NCBI GenBank assembly: GCA_041645555.1
Contig: JBAZPX010000024.1
Coordinates: forward strand, 1 to 15,083
DNA length: 15,083 nucleotides
DNA from: JAQTRU01 sp041645555
Lineage (GTDB): Bacteria > Patescibacteriota > Patescibacteriia > Patescibacteriales > JAQTRU01
Direction of reading: 5' to 3'
Shown piece by piece: positions 1-6,013 of the stretch. The notes beneath the pieces were generated by a model that was not told where the DNA came from, did not search any database, and worked only from the letters and a program-made list of their open reading frames with translations. Made by a program: the position numbers and the translations under genes. Numbering within the stretch: position 1 is the stretch's first letter; the number at the start of each line of letters is the position of its first letter.

Positions 1-60
1 GTAAAGCAAAGCAGTAAATTTTTAAAGTCCATCTTTTCTAAAGCGATTTTGACCTATAGT

Positions 61-89
61 TTGACAAAAAAATGTAAATATGATACTAT
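61..89 (+). promoter_or_regulatory. sigma70-type promoter for the repeat membrane protein
   Basis: A perfect -35 box TTGACA (61-66) is followed after 17 bp by a TACTAT -10 box (84-89, 4 of 6 consensus). Transcription would start near 96 and leave a leader of about 70 nt before the SD-led ATG at 169. The leader holds a weak 4-bp hairpin (CTCA/TGAG) before a T run. The call rests on sequence match and position only. Confidence 0.6.
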
Positions 90-168
90 ATAGTTATCAT
101 TATCTCATGGGGGTGAGCGTTTTTTCCCGGAAGACATGTTTCTTTCAAAAAGCCAAAGGAGGTACGGA

Positions 169-591
169 ATGGCGGGGAGAACTCTCACTGAGATGATTAT
201 TATCAAGGTTTACGTTCTCGAATCTATCGCGTCTGTTCTTTGCTTATTAAAAAGGTTCGCCATCAAGAAGATGGCAGCCGCAAAATTTGCGGTTGAAGAT
301 TTTGGGGCCTTTTTGGCAAGGGTTGCTATTAAGAAGTTGGCAGCCGCGAAAGTTGTGATTGAGAACTCTGTGGCCTTTTTGGAAAGGGCCACTACCGAGA
401 CACGGGTTGCTGCGAGAGTCACAGTCGGATTCTTCGGAATCTGCCTGTTAGTCGGTGCCTTTGTCGCTCTTTTCTCATCAATGATTTTCTTTCCGCTCGG
501 TAAACCCGGGCTCAATCTCTTGTGTATCTGCGTTGTTGTCTTCGGGGCGCTAATCCTCCAGTTCGCGAGGGAGGATTTCGACAGAGATTAG
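169..591 (+). CDS. small membrane protein with 22-residue amphipathic repeats (unknown function)
   Basis: I do not recognise this 140-residue protein. The start is ATG 169 rather than the in-frame ATG 136, because AAAGGAGG (155-162) lies 6 nt upstream of 169. Residues 29-50 and 51-72 are two copies of a 22-residue unit (core AIKK-x-AAAK, then F/V..., AFL), visible at DNA level as a 66-bp imperfect repeat over about 253-386. Residues 73-94 look like a third, degenerate copy running into the membrane. Two hydrophobic segments follow (about 85-107 and 113-132) and a short acidic tail ends in DFDRD. The predicted form is a stretch of charged amphipathic helices ahead of a membrane hairpin. It has its own promoter and terminator, so it is probably a single-gene unit. 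Codons are richer in AAG and TTC than in lgt or prs, and it ends in TAG. Transfer, or selection for high expression, are both possible. Confidence 0.75.
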   Translation: MAGRTLTEMIIIKVYVLESIASVLCLLKRFAIKKMAAAKFAVEDFGAFLARVAIKKLAAAKVVIENSVAFLERATTETRVAARVTVGFFGICLLVGAFVALFSSMIFFPLGKPGLNLLCICVVVFGALILQFAREDFDRD

Positions 592-612
592 AGATTGATA
601 TGGAATTCAAGA

Positions 613-646
613 AAAGTCGGACGTATTCTTGCCCGGCTTTTTTATT
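613..646 (+). terminator. intrinsic terminator after the repeat membrane protein
   Basis: An 8-bp stem (613-620 with 633-640, one G-U pair) with a 12-nt loop is followed by a T-rich tract (638-643, then more T). It lies 22 nt past the TAG stop at 591, ahead of lgt. Confidence 0.75.
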
Positions 647-657
647 TGGTTTTTCTG

Positions 658-666
658 TGTTAATAT
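658..666 (+). promoter_or_regulatory. possible extended -10 promoter for lgt
   Basis: TG at 658-659, one base, then TAATAT at 661-666 matches an extended -10 box. No TTGACA-like -35 box is visible. Transcription would begin about 672-674, directly at the lgt ATG (675), which predicts a leaderless or nearly leaderless message. This fits the absence of an SD. Confidence 0.4.
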
Positions 667-674
667 CAGAGTAT

Positions 675-1496
675 ATGATAAATTTTCTCCATACTTTTAA
701 CCCTAATCCGATTTTAGTTTCTTTCGGCCCGATCCACGTCTATTGGTATGGTTTTTTTATTGTTTTAGGGGTTTTAGCGGCCATAGCTGCGGCCTTAAAG
801 ATTTCTTCTTATTATGGTCTAAAAAAAGAAACTATTATTGACTTAGCTTTTTGGCTGGTTTTGGGAGGAATAATCGGGGCTCGGATTTACCATGTTTTTT
901 TAGAGTTGCCTTATTATTCAAAATATCCTCTAGATATTTTTAAAGTCTGGCAGGGCGGTTTGGCTATTCATGGTGCGATTATTGCCGGCCTGTTACTAAT
1001 TTGGCTTTTTGCCAGAAAGCGCAATTTAGATTTTTGGCTTTTAGCCGCCATAATAACTCCGGGTATGGCTTTGGCCCAGGCTATTGGCCGGTGGGGAAAT
1101 TATTTTAATCAGGAACTTTTTGGCAAGCCGACTGATTTATCCCTAGGAATCCCGATTGATATTATGAAACGGCCGGTTGAATATATCTCCTCGGATTTTT
1201 TTCATCCGACGTTTTTGTACGAATCAATCGGAAATTTTTTGATCTTCTTAGTTTTAATTTCTTTCCATATTTGGGTTATAAAAAAAGGGCAGTTTAAAGA
1301 TTATTTTTATTTGTTATTTTTTATTTTTTATCTAATAATGTATTCTGCTTTGCGGTTTAGTTTGGAATTTGTCAGGATAGATGAAACGCCGGTCATCTGG
1401 AATTTAAGGTTTCCCCAGATTGCCAGCCTAATTATAATCTTATTGACTTTTGCTCTATTAATCTATAGAATTAGGAAAGATAAATTAAAAACATAA
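675..1496 (+). CDS. lgt: prolipoprotein diacylglyceryl transferase
   Basis: Lgt transfers diacylglycerol from phosphatidylglycerol to the lipobox cysteine of prelipoproteins in the cytoplasmic membrane. The protein is 273 residues, typical for the family, with about seven hydrophobic segments. Visible motifs in order: GARIYH, a GGLAIHGAII segment carrying the conserved His, the family signature GRWGNYFNQELFG, HPTFLYES, and a late LRFSLEFVR segment with the conserved Arg. The reading frame is open back to 522, but that extension overlaps the upstream gene and its terminator. ATG 675 gives the usual family N-terminus, ahead of the PIHVYWYGF segment. No SD precedes it. An lgt gene implies that the organism makes lipoproteins. 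Confidence 0.95.
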   Translation: MINFLHTFNPNPILVSFGPIHVYWYGFFIVLGVLAAIAAALKISSYYGLKKETIIDLAFWLVLGGIIGARIYHVFLELPYYSKYPLDIFKVWQGGLAIHGAIIAGLLLIWLFARKRNLDFWLLAAIITPGMALAQAIGRWGNYFNQELFGKPTDLSLGIPIDIMKRPVEYISSDFFHPTFLYESIGNFLIFLVLISFHIWVIKKGQFKDYFYLLFFIFYLIMYSALRFSLEFVRIDETPVIWNLRFPQIASLIIILLTFALLIYRIRKDKLKT

Positions 1497-1503
1497 CTTT
1501 TCT

Positions 1504-1562
1504 CGCCTACGCGAGTTACTGCGGGCATTGCCCGCCGTAGCTCGCTCCGGCGAGCGAAGGCG
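1504..1562. repeat. GC-rich multi-hairpin palindromic element next to tRNA-Gly
   Basis: About 59 bp, far more GC-rich than its surroundings. The ends are inverted (CGCCT 1504-1508, AGGCG 1558-1562). Inside, a long hairpin pairs 1511-1526 with 1530-1545 with one mismatch and a 3-nt loop. The CTCGC arm (1541-1545) can instead pair with GCGAG (1550-1554), so two folds compete. It begins 7 nt after the lgt stop and its right end overlaps the first three bases of the tRNA. No T-tract follows, so it is not a plain intrinsic terminator. It looks like a REP-type dispersed element, which needs other copies in the genome to confirm. Confidence 0.65.
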
Positions 1563-1635
1563 GGTATCGTATAATGGTTTATTATATTAGCCTTCCAAGC
1601 TGAGGATGGGGGTTCGATTCCCCCTACCCGCTCCA
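1560..1635 (+). tRNA. tRNA-Gly (anticodon UCC), CCA encoded
   Basis: A complete 76-nt cloverleaf. The acceptor stem is GCGGGTA (1560-1566) with TACCCGC (1625-1631), discriminator U 1632 and encoded CCA 1633-1635. The anticodon stem pairs 1587-1591 with 1599-1603, and the loop carries TCC at 1594-1596. The T stem is 1608-1612 with 1620-1624 around TTCGATT. It closely resembles bacterial tRNA-Gly(UCC). It lies between lgt and prs with no visible promoter of its own and could be cut from a longer transcript. Confidence 0.97.
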
Positions 1636-1653
1636 TATTAATTTCCGATTTAA

Positions 1654-1680
1654 GATTGTAGATTGTAGATTTCAGATTTT
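1654..1680 (+). repeat. short tandem words before prs
   Basis: GATTGTA occurs twice in tandem (1654-1667), followed by GATTT and CAGATTTT right up to the prs ATG. It is a 7-bp quasi-tandem with no coding role and occupies the place where an SD would be. Confidence 0.5.
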
Positions 1681-2580
1681 ATGAAATATTTTCTCTTCTC
1701 CACTAAGAGCAACCCCGGGTTGGCAAAAGAGCTAATTAAAAAGGCCCCTTGTTTAGCCGGGGGAAAATGCCTTATTTCCCACTATAAGGACGGGGAAATT
1801 TTGGTGCACATTGATGAAGATATAAAAGGCAAAAAAGTTTTTGTTTTAGGTTCAACTTTCCCGCCGGCGAAAAATATGCTGGAGTTAATTATTCTAATCA
1901 ATACTTTAAAGGAGAACGGGGCTAAAAAAATTATAGTTTTAATGCCATATTTCGGCTATGGCAAGCAGGATAAAATGAAATATTCCGGGGATGCCATGAG
2001 CGCTAAATTAATGGCGAATATTATAGATCTTGCCGGGGCGGGAGAAATAATCGCCCTTGACCTCCATAGTGAAATGGCCGGCAGCTATTTTAGGAAATTA
2101 AAACACCTTAGTGCCGTCAATACCTTGGCGGTTTATTTTAAAGTTATTGGTTTAAAAAAAATTATCATTATTTCTCCGGATAAGGGCGGGGTAGAGAGGG
2201 CTAAACGATTCGCAAGCAACCTGAAAATTAAAAAAATAGTAGTCATAGAAAAATACCGGCCAAAAGTGGATGAAAACAGGGTGACAAAAATTAAAGGCCG
2301 GGTAAAGGGCAGGAATATTATTATTGTCGACGACATGACCCAAACCGGGGGAACTTTGATTGAATCCGCCAAGGCTTTAAAAAAAATGGGAGCAGGCGAT
2401 ATCTACGTTGCTTTAACCCATCTGGTCCCTACCGGCCCGGCGGTTAAGAATTTAGAGAAAGACAAGAATATAAAAAAAATCGTGGTAACTAATTCAATCA
2501 GGTTGCCGGCCAGCATTTACAAGAGTAAAAAGTTTGAAATTATTTCCTGCGTGGACGTTTTCGCTAATAATTTAAAATAA
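1681..2580 (+). CDS. prs: ribose-phosphate pyrophosphokinase (PRPP synthetase)
   Basis: This cytoplasmic enzyme makes PRPP from ribose 5-phosphate and ATP, for purine, pyrimidine, NAD, His and Trp synthesis. The protein is 299 residues, slightly shorter than the usual 310-320. Visible: DGE (37-39), an ATP-loop PYFGYGKQDK (89-98), DLHS (127-130), SPDKGG (164-169), the catalytic-loop KYR (191-193), and the PRPP-binding VDDMTQTGGT (216-225). In the ATP loop both usual arginines of the RQDR-type motif are lysines (K95, K98), a conservative change. No SD precedes the ATG, which follows the tRNA by 45 nt. Only 4 nt separate its stop from the next gene, so the two are probably co-transcribed, perhaps with the tRNA. 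Confidence 0.93.
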   Translation: MKYFLFSTKSNPGLAKELIKKAPCLAGGKCLISHYKDGEILVHIDEDIKGKKVFVLGSTFPPAKNMLELIILINTLKENGAKKIIVLMPYFGYGKQDKMKYSGDAMSAKLMANIIDLAGAGEIIALDLHSEMAGSYFRKLKHLSAVNTLAVYFKVIGLKKIIIISPDKGGVERAKRFASNLKIKKIVVIEKYRPKVDENRVTKIKGRVKGRNIIIVDDMTQTGGTLIESAKALKKMGAGDIYVALTHLVPTGPAVKNLEKDKNIKKIVVTNSIRLPASIYKSKKFEIISCVDVFANNLK

Positions 2581-2584
2581 ATAT

Positions 2585-2881
2585 ATGGACATAAAAGACT
2601 TAATGGGCAACGCAAAAAATTTAAAAGACTACGAATTTGAGCGGAAACTAAATGATCTGGTGCGGGATAATTACCGCTATGGCAATTTAAGTGATAGCAA
2701 TAAAGAGATTGTTTTAGGTTTGGTAAAAAAATATAAATCTTATTTAAGAAAAGGGATTGGCATTTCTTCCGTTAATTTAAGAAATGAGTCGTACCATTTG
2801 TACCAAAACAGATTAAAATTGGGTTTGACCCCGGAGGATTTGAATGATATAAAAGAAATTTTAGGAGAATTGAGAAGCTAA
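2585..2881 (+). CDS. small helical protein of unknown function
   Basis: I do not recognise this 98-residue protein. It is rich in Lys, Asp, Glu, Leu and Asn, with no hydrophobic segment, no Cys and no obvious motif. The pattern suggests a soluble bundle of three or four helices (about 15-30, 38-55, 63-78 and 81-97). The ATG is 4 nt past the prs stop with no SD, which suggests translational coupling to prs. A strong terminator follows directly. Codon use matches prs. It could be a lineage-specific protein; proximity alone does not show that it acts with PRPP synthetase. Confidence 0.7.
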   Translation: MDIKDLMGNAKNLKDYEFERKLNDLVRDNYRYGNLSDSNKEIVLGLVKKYKSYLRKGIGISSVNLRNESYHLYQNRLKLGLTPEDLNDIKEILGELRS

Positions 2882-2892
2882 ATAAATCTAGC

Positions 2893-2933
2893 AAATAAAA
2901 AATACGTATTTAAATTACGTATTTTTTATTTTT
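2893..2933. terminator. bidirectional intrinsic terminator
   Basis: A perfect 16-bp stem (2893-2908 with 2916-2931) around a 7-nt AT-only loop. One outer arm is T-rich and the other A-rich, so it gives a U-tract in both directions. It lies between the plus-strand prs operon (ends 2881) and the minus-strand HD gene (ends 2941) and probably ends both transcripts. Confidence 0.9.
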
Positions 2934-2940
2934 GAAGAGA

Positions 2941-3858
2941 TTAATTTATGTCAGCCCTTAAATATTTATTCCTTTTAGAAAATATTTCAGAATATTTTTT
3001 ATCCATAAAATGCTGCGCTAGTTCGCTTCTCCCCGGTTCATGGCCCAAGTCTTTTTCCGTTTCTTGCTTGTGCCAAAGAGAGTTCATTATTTCAATTTGT
3101 TTTTTTTGGTAACTCTTTAAATCTAGCCCTTTATAATCATAAAGTAGGCCTATAATTTCCCCATCTTCCTCCTGCCTGAATTTTTCTCGCAGCAATTCGC
3201 GGACTTTGTTTATTGGCATGGCGTCTTTATAAGGGCGTTTATATAAGAGGGAATCAAATTCGTCTATGATAGAAATTATTCTAATCATTTTTTCAGTTTC
3301 TTGGCCGAATTTTTTTCTCCTGTCCCCCTCGTTATTGCCGCTGGCTTGATTATTGCGCCCGTCCCTGTCCTTATGATGGGAACCGATAATAAGAGCAACC
3401 GGTCTGTATAATTCTTCGGGTATTTTACCTTTTAAGTGCTCAATCCCTTCCGTAACATGCCTGTCTATTTCGGCGTTTTCCTCCTCGGTTAATGTTCCCG
3501 GCTTATTGAGAATATTTTTGTCTACGTAGATTTTACCGATGTCGTGGAGCAAGGCGGCGGTAAAAAAAGTTTTTTCTCCGTTTTCATCAAAGCCCAAACC
3601 GCCCTTATTTATTATTACCCGGGCGCAGTCAGCCATTCGCAGAGAATGCTCAAAGGTGCCTTCGTCATAATCAAGAATTTCTCCGAGCAATTTTTTTAGC
3701 TCGGGGTTATTTTTTATATTTTCCTCGGTTTCCGGGCTGATATCTAAAAATTTTACGGCTTCTGTTTGTTGGATTTTTTCCCAGGATTCTAACTTCTCCG
3801 CGGTCTCCTGTTTTTTATTATTTTCTCCCGCGTTTGAAGCTGATAGAACTTCCTTCAT
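2941..3858 (-). CDS. HD-domain phosphohydrolase, HD-GYP-like without the GYP motif
   Basis: A 305-residue soluble protein. After a charged N-terminal region of about 60 residues comes an HD domain with the expected metal ligands: H71, HDIGK (105-109), H134, HH (161-162) and DG (166-167), then IIDEFDSLLYKRPYK (197-211), which matches the D..D.L...RPY block of HD-GYP proteins. Where HD-GYP enzymes have the GYP triplet after HH-x3-DG, this one has RNN and a Gly/Asn-rich insertion. HD-GYP enzymes hydrolyse cyclic di-GMP. The fold and metal site are well supported, but the substrate is open, because GYP is lost and no GGDEF or EAL gene is in view. It follows the methyltransferase by 7 nt and is probably its operon partner. 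Confidence 0.85.
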   Translation of the reverse strand: MKEVLSASNAGENNKKQETAEKLESWEKIQQTEAVKFLDISPETEENIKNNPELKKLLGEILDYDEGTFEHSLRMADCARVIINKGGLGFDENGEKTFFTAALLHDIGKIYVDKNILNKPGTLTEEENAEIDRHVTEGIEHLKGKIPEELYRPVALIIGSHHKDRDGRNNQASGNNEGDRRKKFGQETEKMIRIISIIDEFDSLLYKRPYKDAMPINKVRELLREKFRQEEDGEIIGLLYDYKGLDLKSYQKKQIEIMNSLWHKQETEKDLGHEPGRSELAQHFMDKKYSEIFSKRNKYLRADIN

Positions 3859-3865
3859 AGTTTTA

Positions 3866-4573
3866 TTATTTCTTTAAAATTGCGTAATAATTAAATTTGT
3901 CTTTGTAGATTTTTTCAATTTTTAGCCCGGCTTTTTTTATAATTTTTTTCAGGCCCCATTTAGTAAAGGCGTGGTAATAGCGCCGGCTCATGGCTTCGCC
4001 GCCTGGATTTTTCCAGTCAAATAGAATATCGCCGAAATCCATTCTGCCAGCGGGCAGATTTTTTTTAATTAATTTAAGCAAGGCGAATTTTAAAATCAGT
4101 TTCCTAAATTTCGGCTGACTCCATAAATTCCAGACCACAATAATTATTTTTCCGTTTTCGCCCACTTTATTTTTTAGTTGCCTTAGGGCGGCAATCCGCA
4201 AATCATTTCCCGGGAGATGATGAAAAAGGGCGATAGAAAAGACATAATCAAAATTCATTTCCGGAATTTTTCCCAGATCCAAAATATCGCCGACAAGGAA
4301 TTTATTTTTAGGGCGCAGGCTTTTAGCGTGGGCAATAAGGTTTTCGCTGGCATCAACCCCCAGATAATCAATTTTTTTGCCTTTGAACGCTTCCAGCAAG
4401 CGGCCATTGCCGCAGCCGACATCTAAAATTTTATCTCCGGCCTTAATTATCTTTGTTAGTTCAATTAATTCCGGCCATAAATATTTTTTTCGGGTTTCGT
4501 TAAACTGGTCAGCGATTTCTTCGTAGCTGGATTTAACCAAACCCAGCAAATTTTTTTGCGTTTGTTTATTCAT
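3866..4573 (-). CDS. TRM9/ALKBH8-like class I SAM-dependent methyltransferase
   Basis: 235 residues. The Rossmann SAM-binding motif is ILDVGCGNG (49-57), with D74 as the acidic ribose-binding residue and the FSIALFHHL strand at 112-120. The match goes beyond a generic methyltransferase. EEIADQFNETR with a following WPE resembles the start of yeast Trm9 (EIA.HF..TR..PWP); ALRQL...IIIVVW matches its middle; SRRYYHAF (196-203) matches its RYYHLY block near the C-terminus. Trm9 and ALKBH8 methylate carboxymethyl-uridine at tRNA wobble position 34 (mcm5U). The bacterial substrate is unknown, since bacteria usually carry mnm5 or cmo5 groups there. No SD. It is followed after 7 nt by the HD gene. 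The family assignment is from remembered motifs, not a search. Confidence 0.82.
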   Translation of the reverse strand: MNKQTQKNLLGLVKSSYEEIADQFNETRKKYLWPELIELTKIIKAGDKILDVGCGNGRLLEAFKGKKIDYLGVDASENLIAHAKSLRPKNKFLVGDILDLGKIPEMNFDYVFSIALFHHLPGNDLRIAALRQLKNKVGENGKIIIVVWNLWSQPKFRKLILKFALLKLIKKNLPAGRMDFGDILFDWKNPGGEAMSRRYYHAFTKWGLKKIIKKAGLKIEKIYKDKFNYYAILKK

Positions 4574-4705
4574 GTCATTAGTTATTAGATATTGGGGGTT
4601 AGGTGTTAGTAGCTTAAAATTTAGGATAATAAATAATATACAACCCGCGATCTGTATTTTTGCGAGTTATCTGACTTTAAACTATCATTTTTTAGATAAA
4701 AAGAA
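4574..4705 (-). other. spacer between the purM-like terminator and the methyltransferase
   Basis: This 132-nt AT-rich spacer has no TTGACA-type promoter that I can see. It contains an imperfect 7-bp hairpin (AACCCGC 4641-4647 with GCGAGTT 4662-4668) and, next to the ATG, a run of TTAG/TTAGA words (4577-4613) like the word repeats before prs. Nothing coding is visible. Confidence 0.4.
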
Positions 4706-4734
4706 AAGGGCGGACCCGTAGTGGATCCGTCCTT
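4698..4734 (-). terminator. intrinsic terminator of the purM-like gene
   Basis: A 12-bp stem (4706-4717 with 4723-4734, one mismatch and one G-U pair on the transcribed minus strand) has a 5-nt loop. It is followed on the minus strand by TTCTTTTTAT. It lies 23 nt past the purM-like stop. Confidence 0.85.
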
Positions 4735-4757
4735 ATTTACTTTGATACCTTTCTCGC

Positions 4758-5900
4758 TCAAGCGACGAATGGTATCTTTTCGCCGTTGAGCATTGAATGA
4801 ATGATTACTTGAGGTTTTTTCTCTCTCGTGATGCGTCCGCATTTTTTTACGTCTATTCCGAAAGTTCTTCCGAGAGAGATGAATGCTTCAGCGTCTTTTT
4901 CTTCAATGACCACAAGCGCGCCTTGCCCACCGTTCCAGATTTCGTAAAGTTCTCGATCGCTGAGTCCTCTCCACTCCGCGCATTTTCTCATTATGGGCGG
5001 AAGATCCCAAAGGTTATCCAACTCCGCAGAAAGACCACGGGGGAACAAAATATCTTCAGCGAACTTTGACTTTATAGCGCCGCCAGTAACATGTACGATG
5101 AGGTACATGGGAATTTCTGGCAGGAAGTCGGGTGAGCGCCATCCGTTCGCCCTTTCAAGAAAACTGTCGTAAAGCACCGCTGGAGTCGCAGCCGCTCGAA
5201 TGTCATCTTGCGCATCGGGGTTGTTGTGCCAGTCTTGCCCGTAGTGGATAGCCATGCCTTTCCGAAGACTACTGAACCCGTTATTGCGAAGCCCGAGCTC
5301 TCGCAGAGCCATCACCAGCATATCCTTCTTTACTCCGTCGCCGGTAATGATTGTTCTGGGGTTATACACCCCGAGACATACTCCACACCAGGAATATGTC
5401 ACTAGAGCTTGTTTGTTGCGCGAAGTGATTATACCGGGCAATTCAGCCGTTTCACCCTTGAACATGATCAGATGTTCTTCATCTGCGATCCGCTTTAGCC
5501 CATCCATCATTGATTTATGGGCTTCGAATCTCGGGTCTCCCACCTCGCCAAGATTTTCAGTATCCAGGTTATTCACCAAAATGATTCCTTTGCCGCCCCA
5601 ACGAGTGATATCACCCCGAGTCATGGCTACCCAACCTCGAGCGGCATTGGGGAAATCTCCGGCTGCAGAGATAACCTCAACTTTAGTGCCGTCGCCATCA
5701 GGAGCAATATCAATGTAACAATTTCTCGGTAAATTCCGAAGGCGAAAAGCTCTTGGGCCTCGAAAATGACCACGGGAAAAATCACGAACGGTAACAAAAG
5801 GAGAGTTCTTGAATGTTGACTGGCAAAGCTTTCCTGCGTAAGAGCTGAAAGCATCGCCCGCTTTTACATCAACGCCGTCTTCCTTGTACTTTTTTGCCAT
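4758..5900 (-). CDS. divergent PurM-family (AIR synthase-like) protein
   Basis: 380 residues, against about 345 for canonical PurM, which closes FGAM to AIR with ATP in purine synthesis. Family landmarks: YKEDGVDVKAGDAF at the N-terminus, DGDGTK (68-73, for DGVGTK), GDITRWG (96-102, in place of ND-L-V-x-G), KGETAELPG (148-156, for GGETAEMPG), CGVCLGVY (172-179), HVTGGA (270-275, for H-T-GGG) and NGGQG (323-327, for N-G-G). The Asp and Gly landmarks remain but many neighbouring residues differ, so the activity is uncertain; a PurM-like kinase or cyclase acting on another substrate is possible. ATG 5900 was chosen over an in-frame extension to 6008 because AAAGGAT lies about 8 nt upstream and the family N-terminus begins here. 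It has its own promoter, a possible attenuator and a terminator. Codons include more AAG and CGT/CGC than in neighbours. It ends in TGA. Confidence 0.8.
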   Translation of the reverse strand: MAKKYKEDGVDVKAGDAFSSYAGKLCQSTFKNSPFVTVRDFSRGHFRGPRAFRLRNLPRNCYIDIAPDGDGTKVEVISAAGDFPNAARGWVAMTRGDITRWGGKGIILVNNLDTENLGEVGDPRFEAHKSMMDGLKRIADEEHLIMFKGETAELPGIITSRNKQALVTYSWCGVCLGVYNPRTIITGDGVKKDMLVMALRELGLRNNGFSSLRKGMAIHYGQDWHNNPDAQDDIRAAATPAVLYDSFLERANGWRSPDFLPEIPMYLIVHVTGGAIKSKFAEDILFPRGLSAELDNLWDLPPIMRKCAEWRGLSDRELYEIWNGGQGALVVIEEKDAEAFISLGRTFGIDVKKCGRITREKKPQVIIHSMLNGEKIPFVA

Positions 5901-5923
5901 GATATTCCATCCTTTCTCAAACG

Positions 5924-5951
5924 AAAATAAAAAGAGCGACTTTCGTCCCTC
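5924..5951 (-). promoter_or_regulatory. possible attenuator hairpin in the purM-like leader
   Basis: On the minus strand, GAG and GAC pair with GTC and CTC around a GAAA tetraloop (5934-5951; 6 bp with one G-G mismatch), followed by TTTTTATTTT (5933-5924). This resembles a weak intrinsic terminator and lies between the promoter and the SD. An AAGGAGGG sequence is partly buried in its 5' arm. It could attenuate the gene or end recQ readthrough. Confidence 0.45.
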
Positions 5952-5979
5952 CTTACGATGATACTTAACATTTGCTTTA

Positions 5980-6008
5980 ACTTTACTTAAGTTTAAACTA
6001 AAAGTCAA
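5980..6008 (-). promoter_or_regulatory. promoter of the purM-like gene
   Basis: Minus-strand TTGACT (6008-6003), a 17-bp spacer and TAAAGT (5985-5980). The -35 box starts 5 nt after the recQ stop codon. The predicted leader is about 70 nt and holds the hairpin at 5934-5951 and the SD. Confidence 0.55.
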
Positions 6009-6013
6009 TTAAA

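Noticed and set aside
210..515. 101-codon minus-strand open frame opposite the repeat protein
   Set aside because: Its repeats merely mirror the 66-bp repeat of the plus-strand gene, which has an excellent SD.
522..674. N-terminal extension of lgt back to 522
   Set aside because: It overlaps the upstream gene and crosses an intrinsic terminator; the family N-terminus starts at 675.
4758..4760. TGA at the purM-like end as a recoded Gly or Trp codon
   Set aside because: The protein already ends at a sensible length, readthrough would add only six residues, and other genes show no internal TGA.
4621..4842. 73-codon minus-strand frame over the purM-like 3' end
   Set aside because: It overlaps the purM-like C-terminus in another frame and reads straight through the terminator hairpin.
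5254..5718. 154-codon plus-strand open frame opposite the purM-like gene
   Set aside because: Antisense shadow; the minus-strand frame has family motifs, an SD, a promoter and a terminator.
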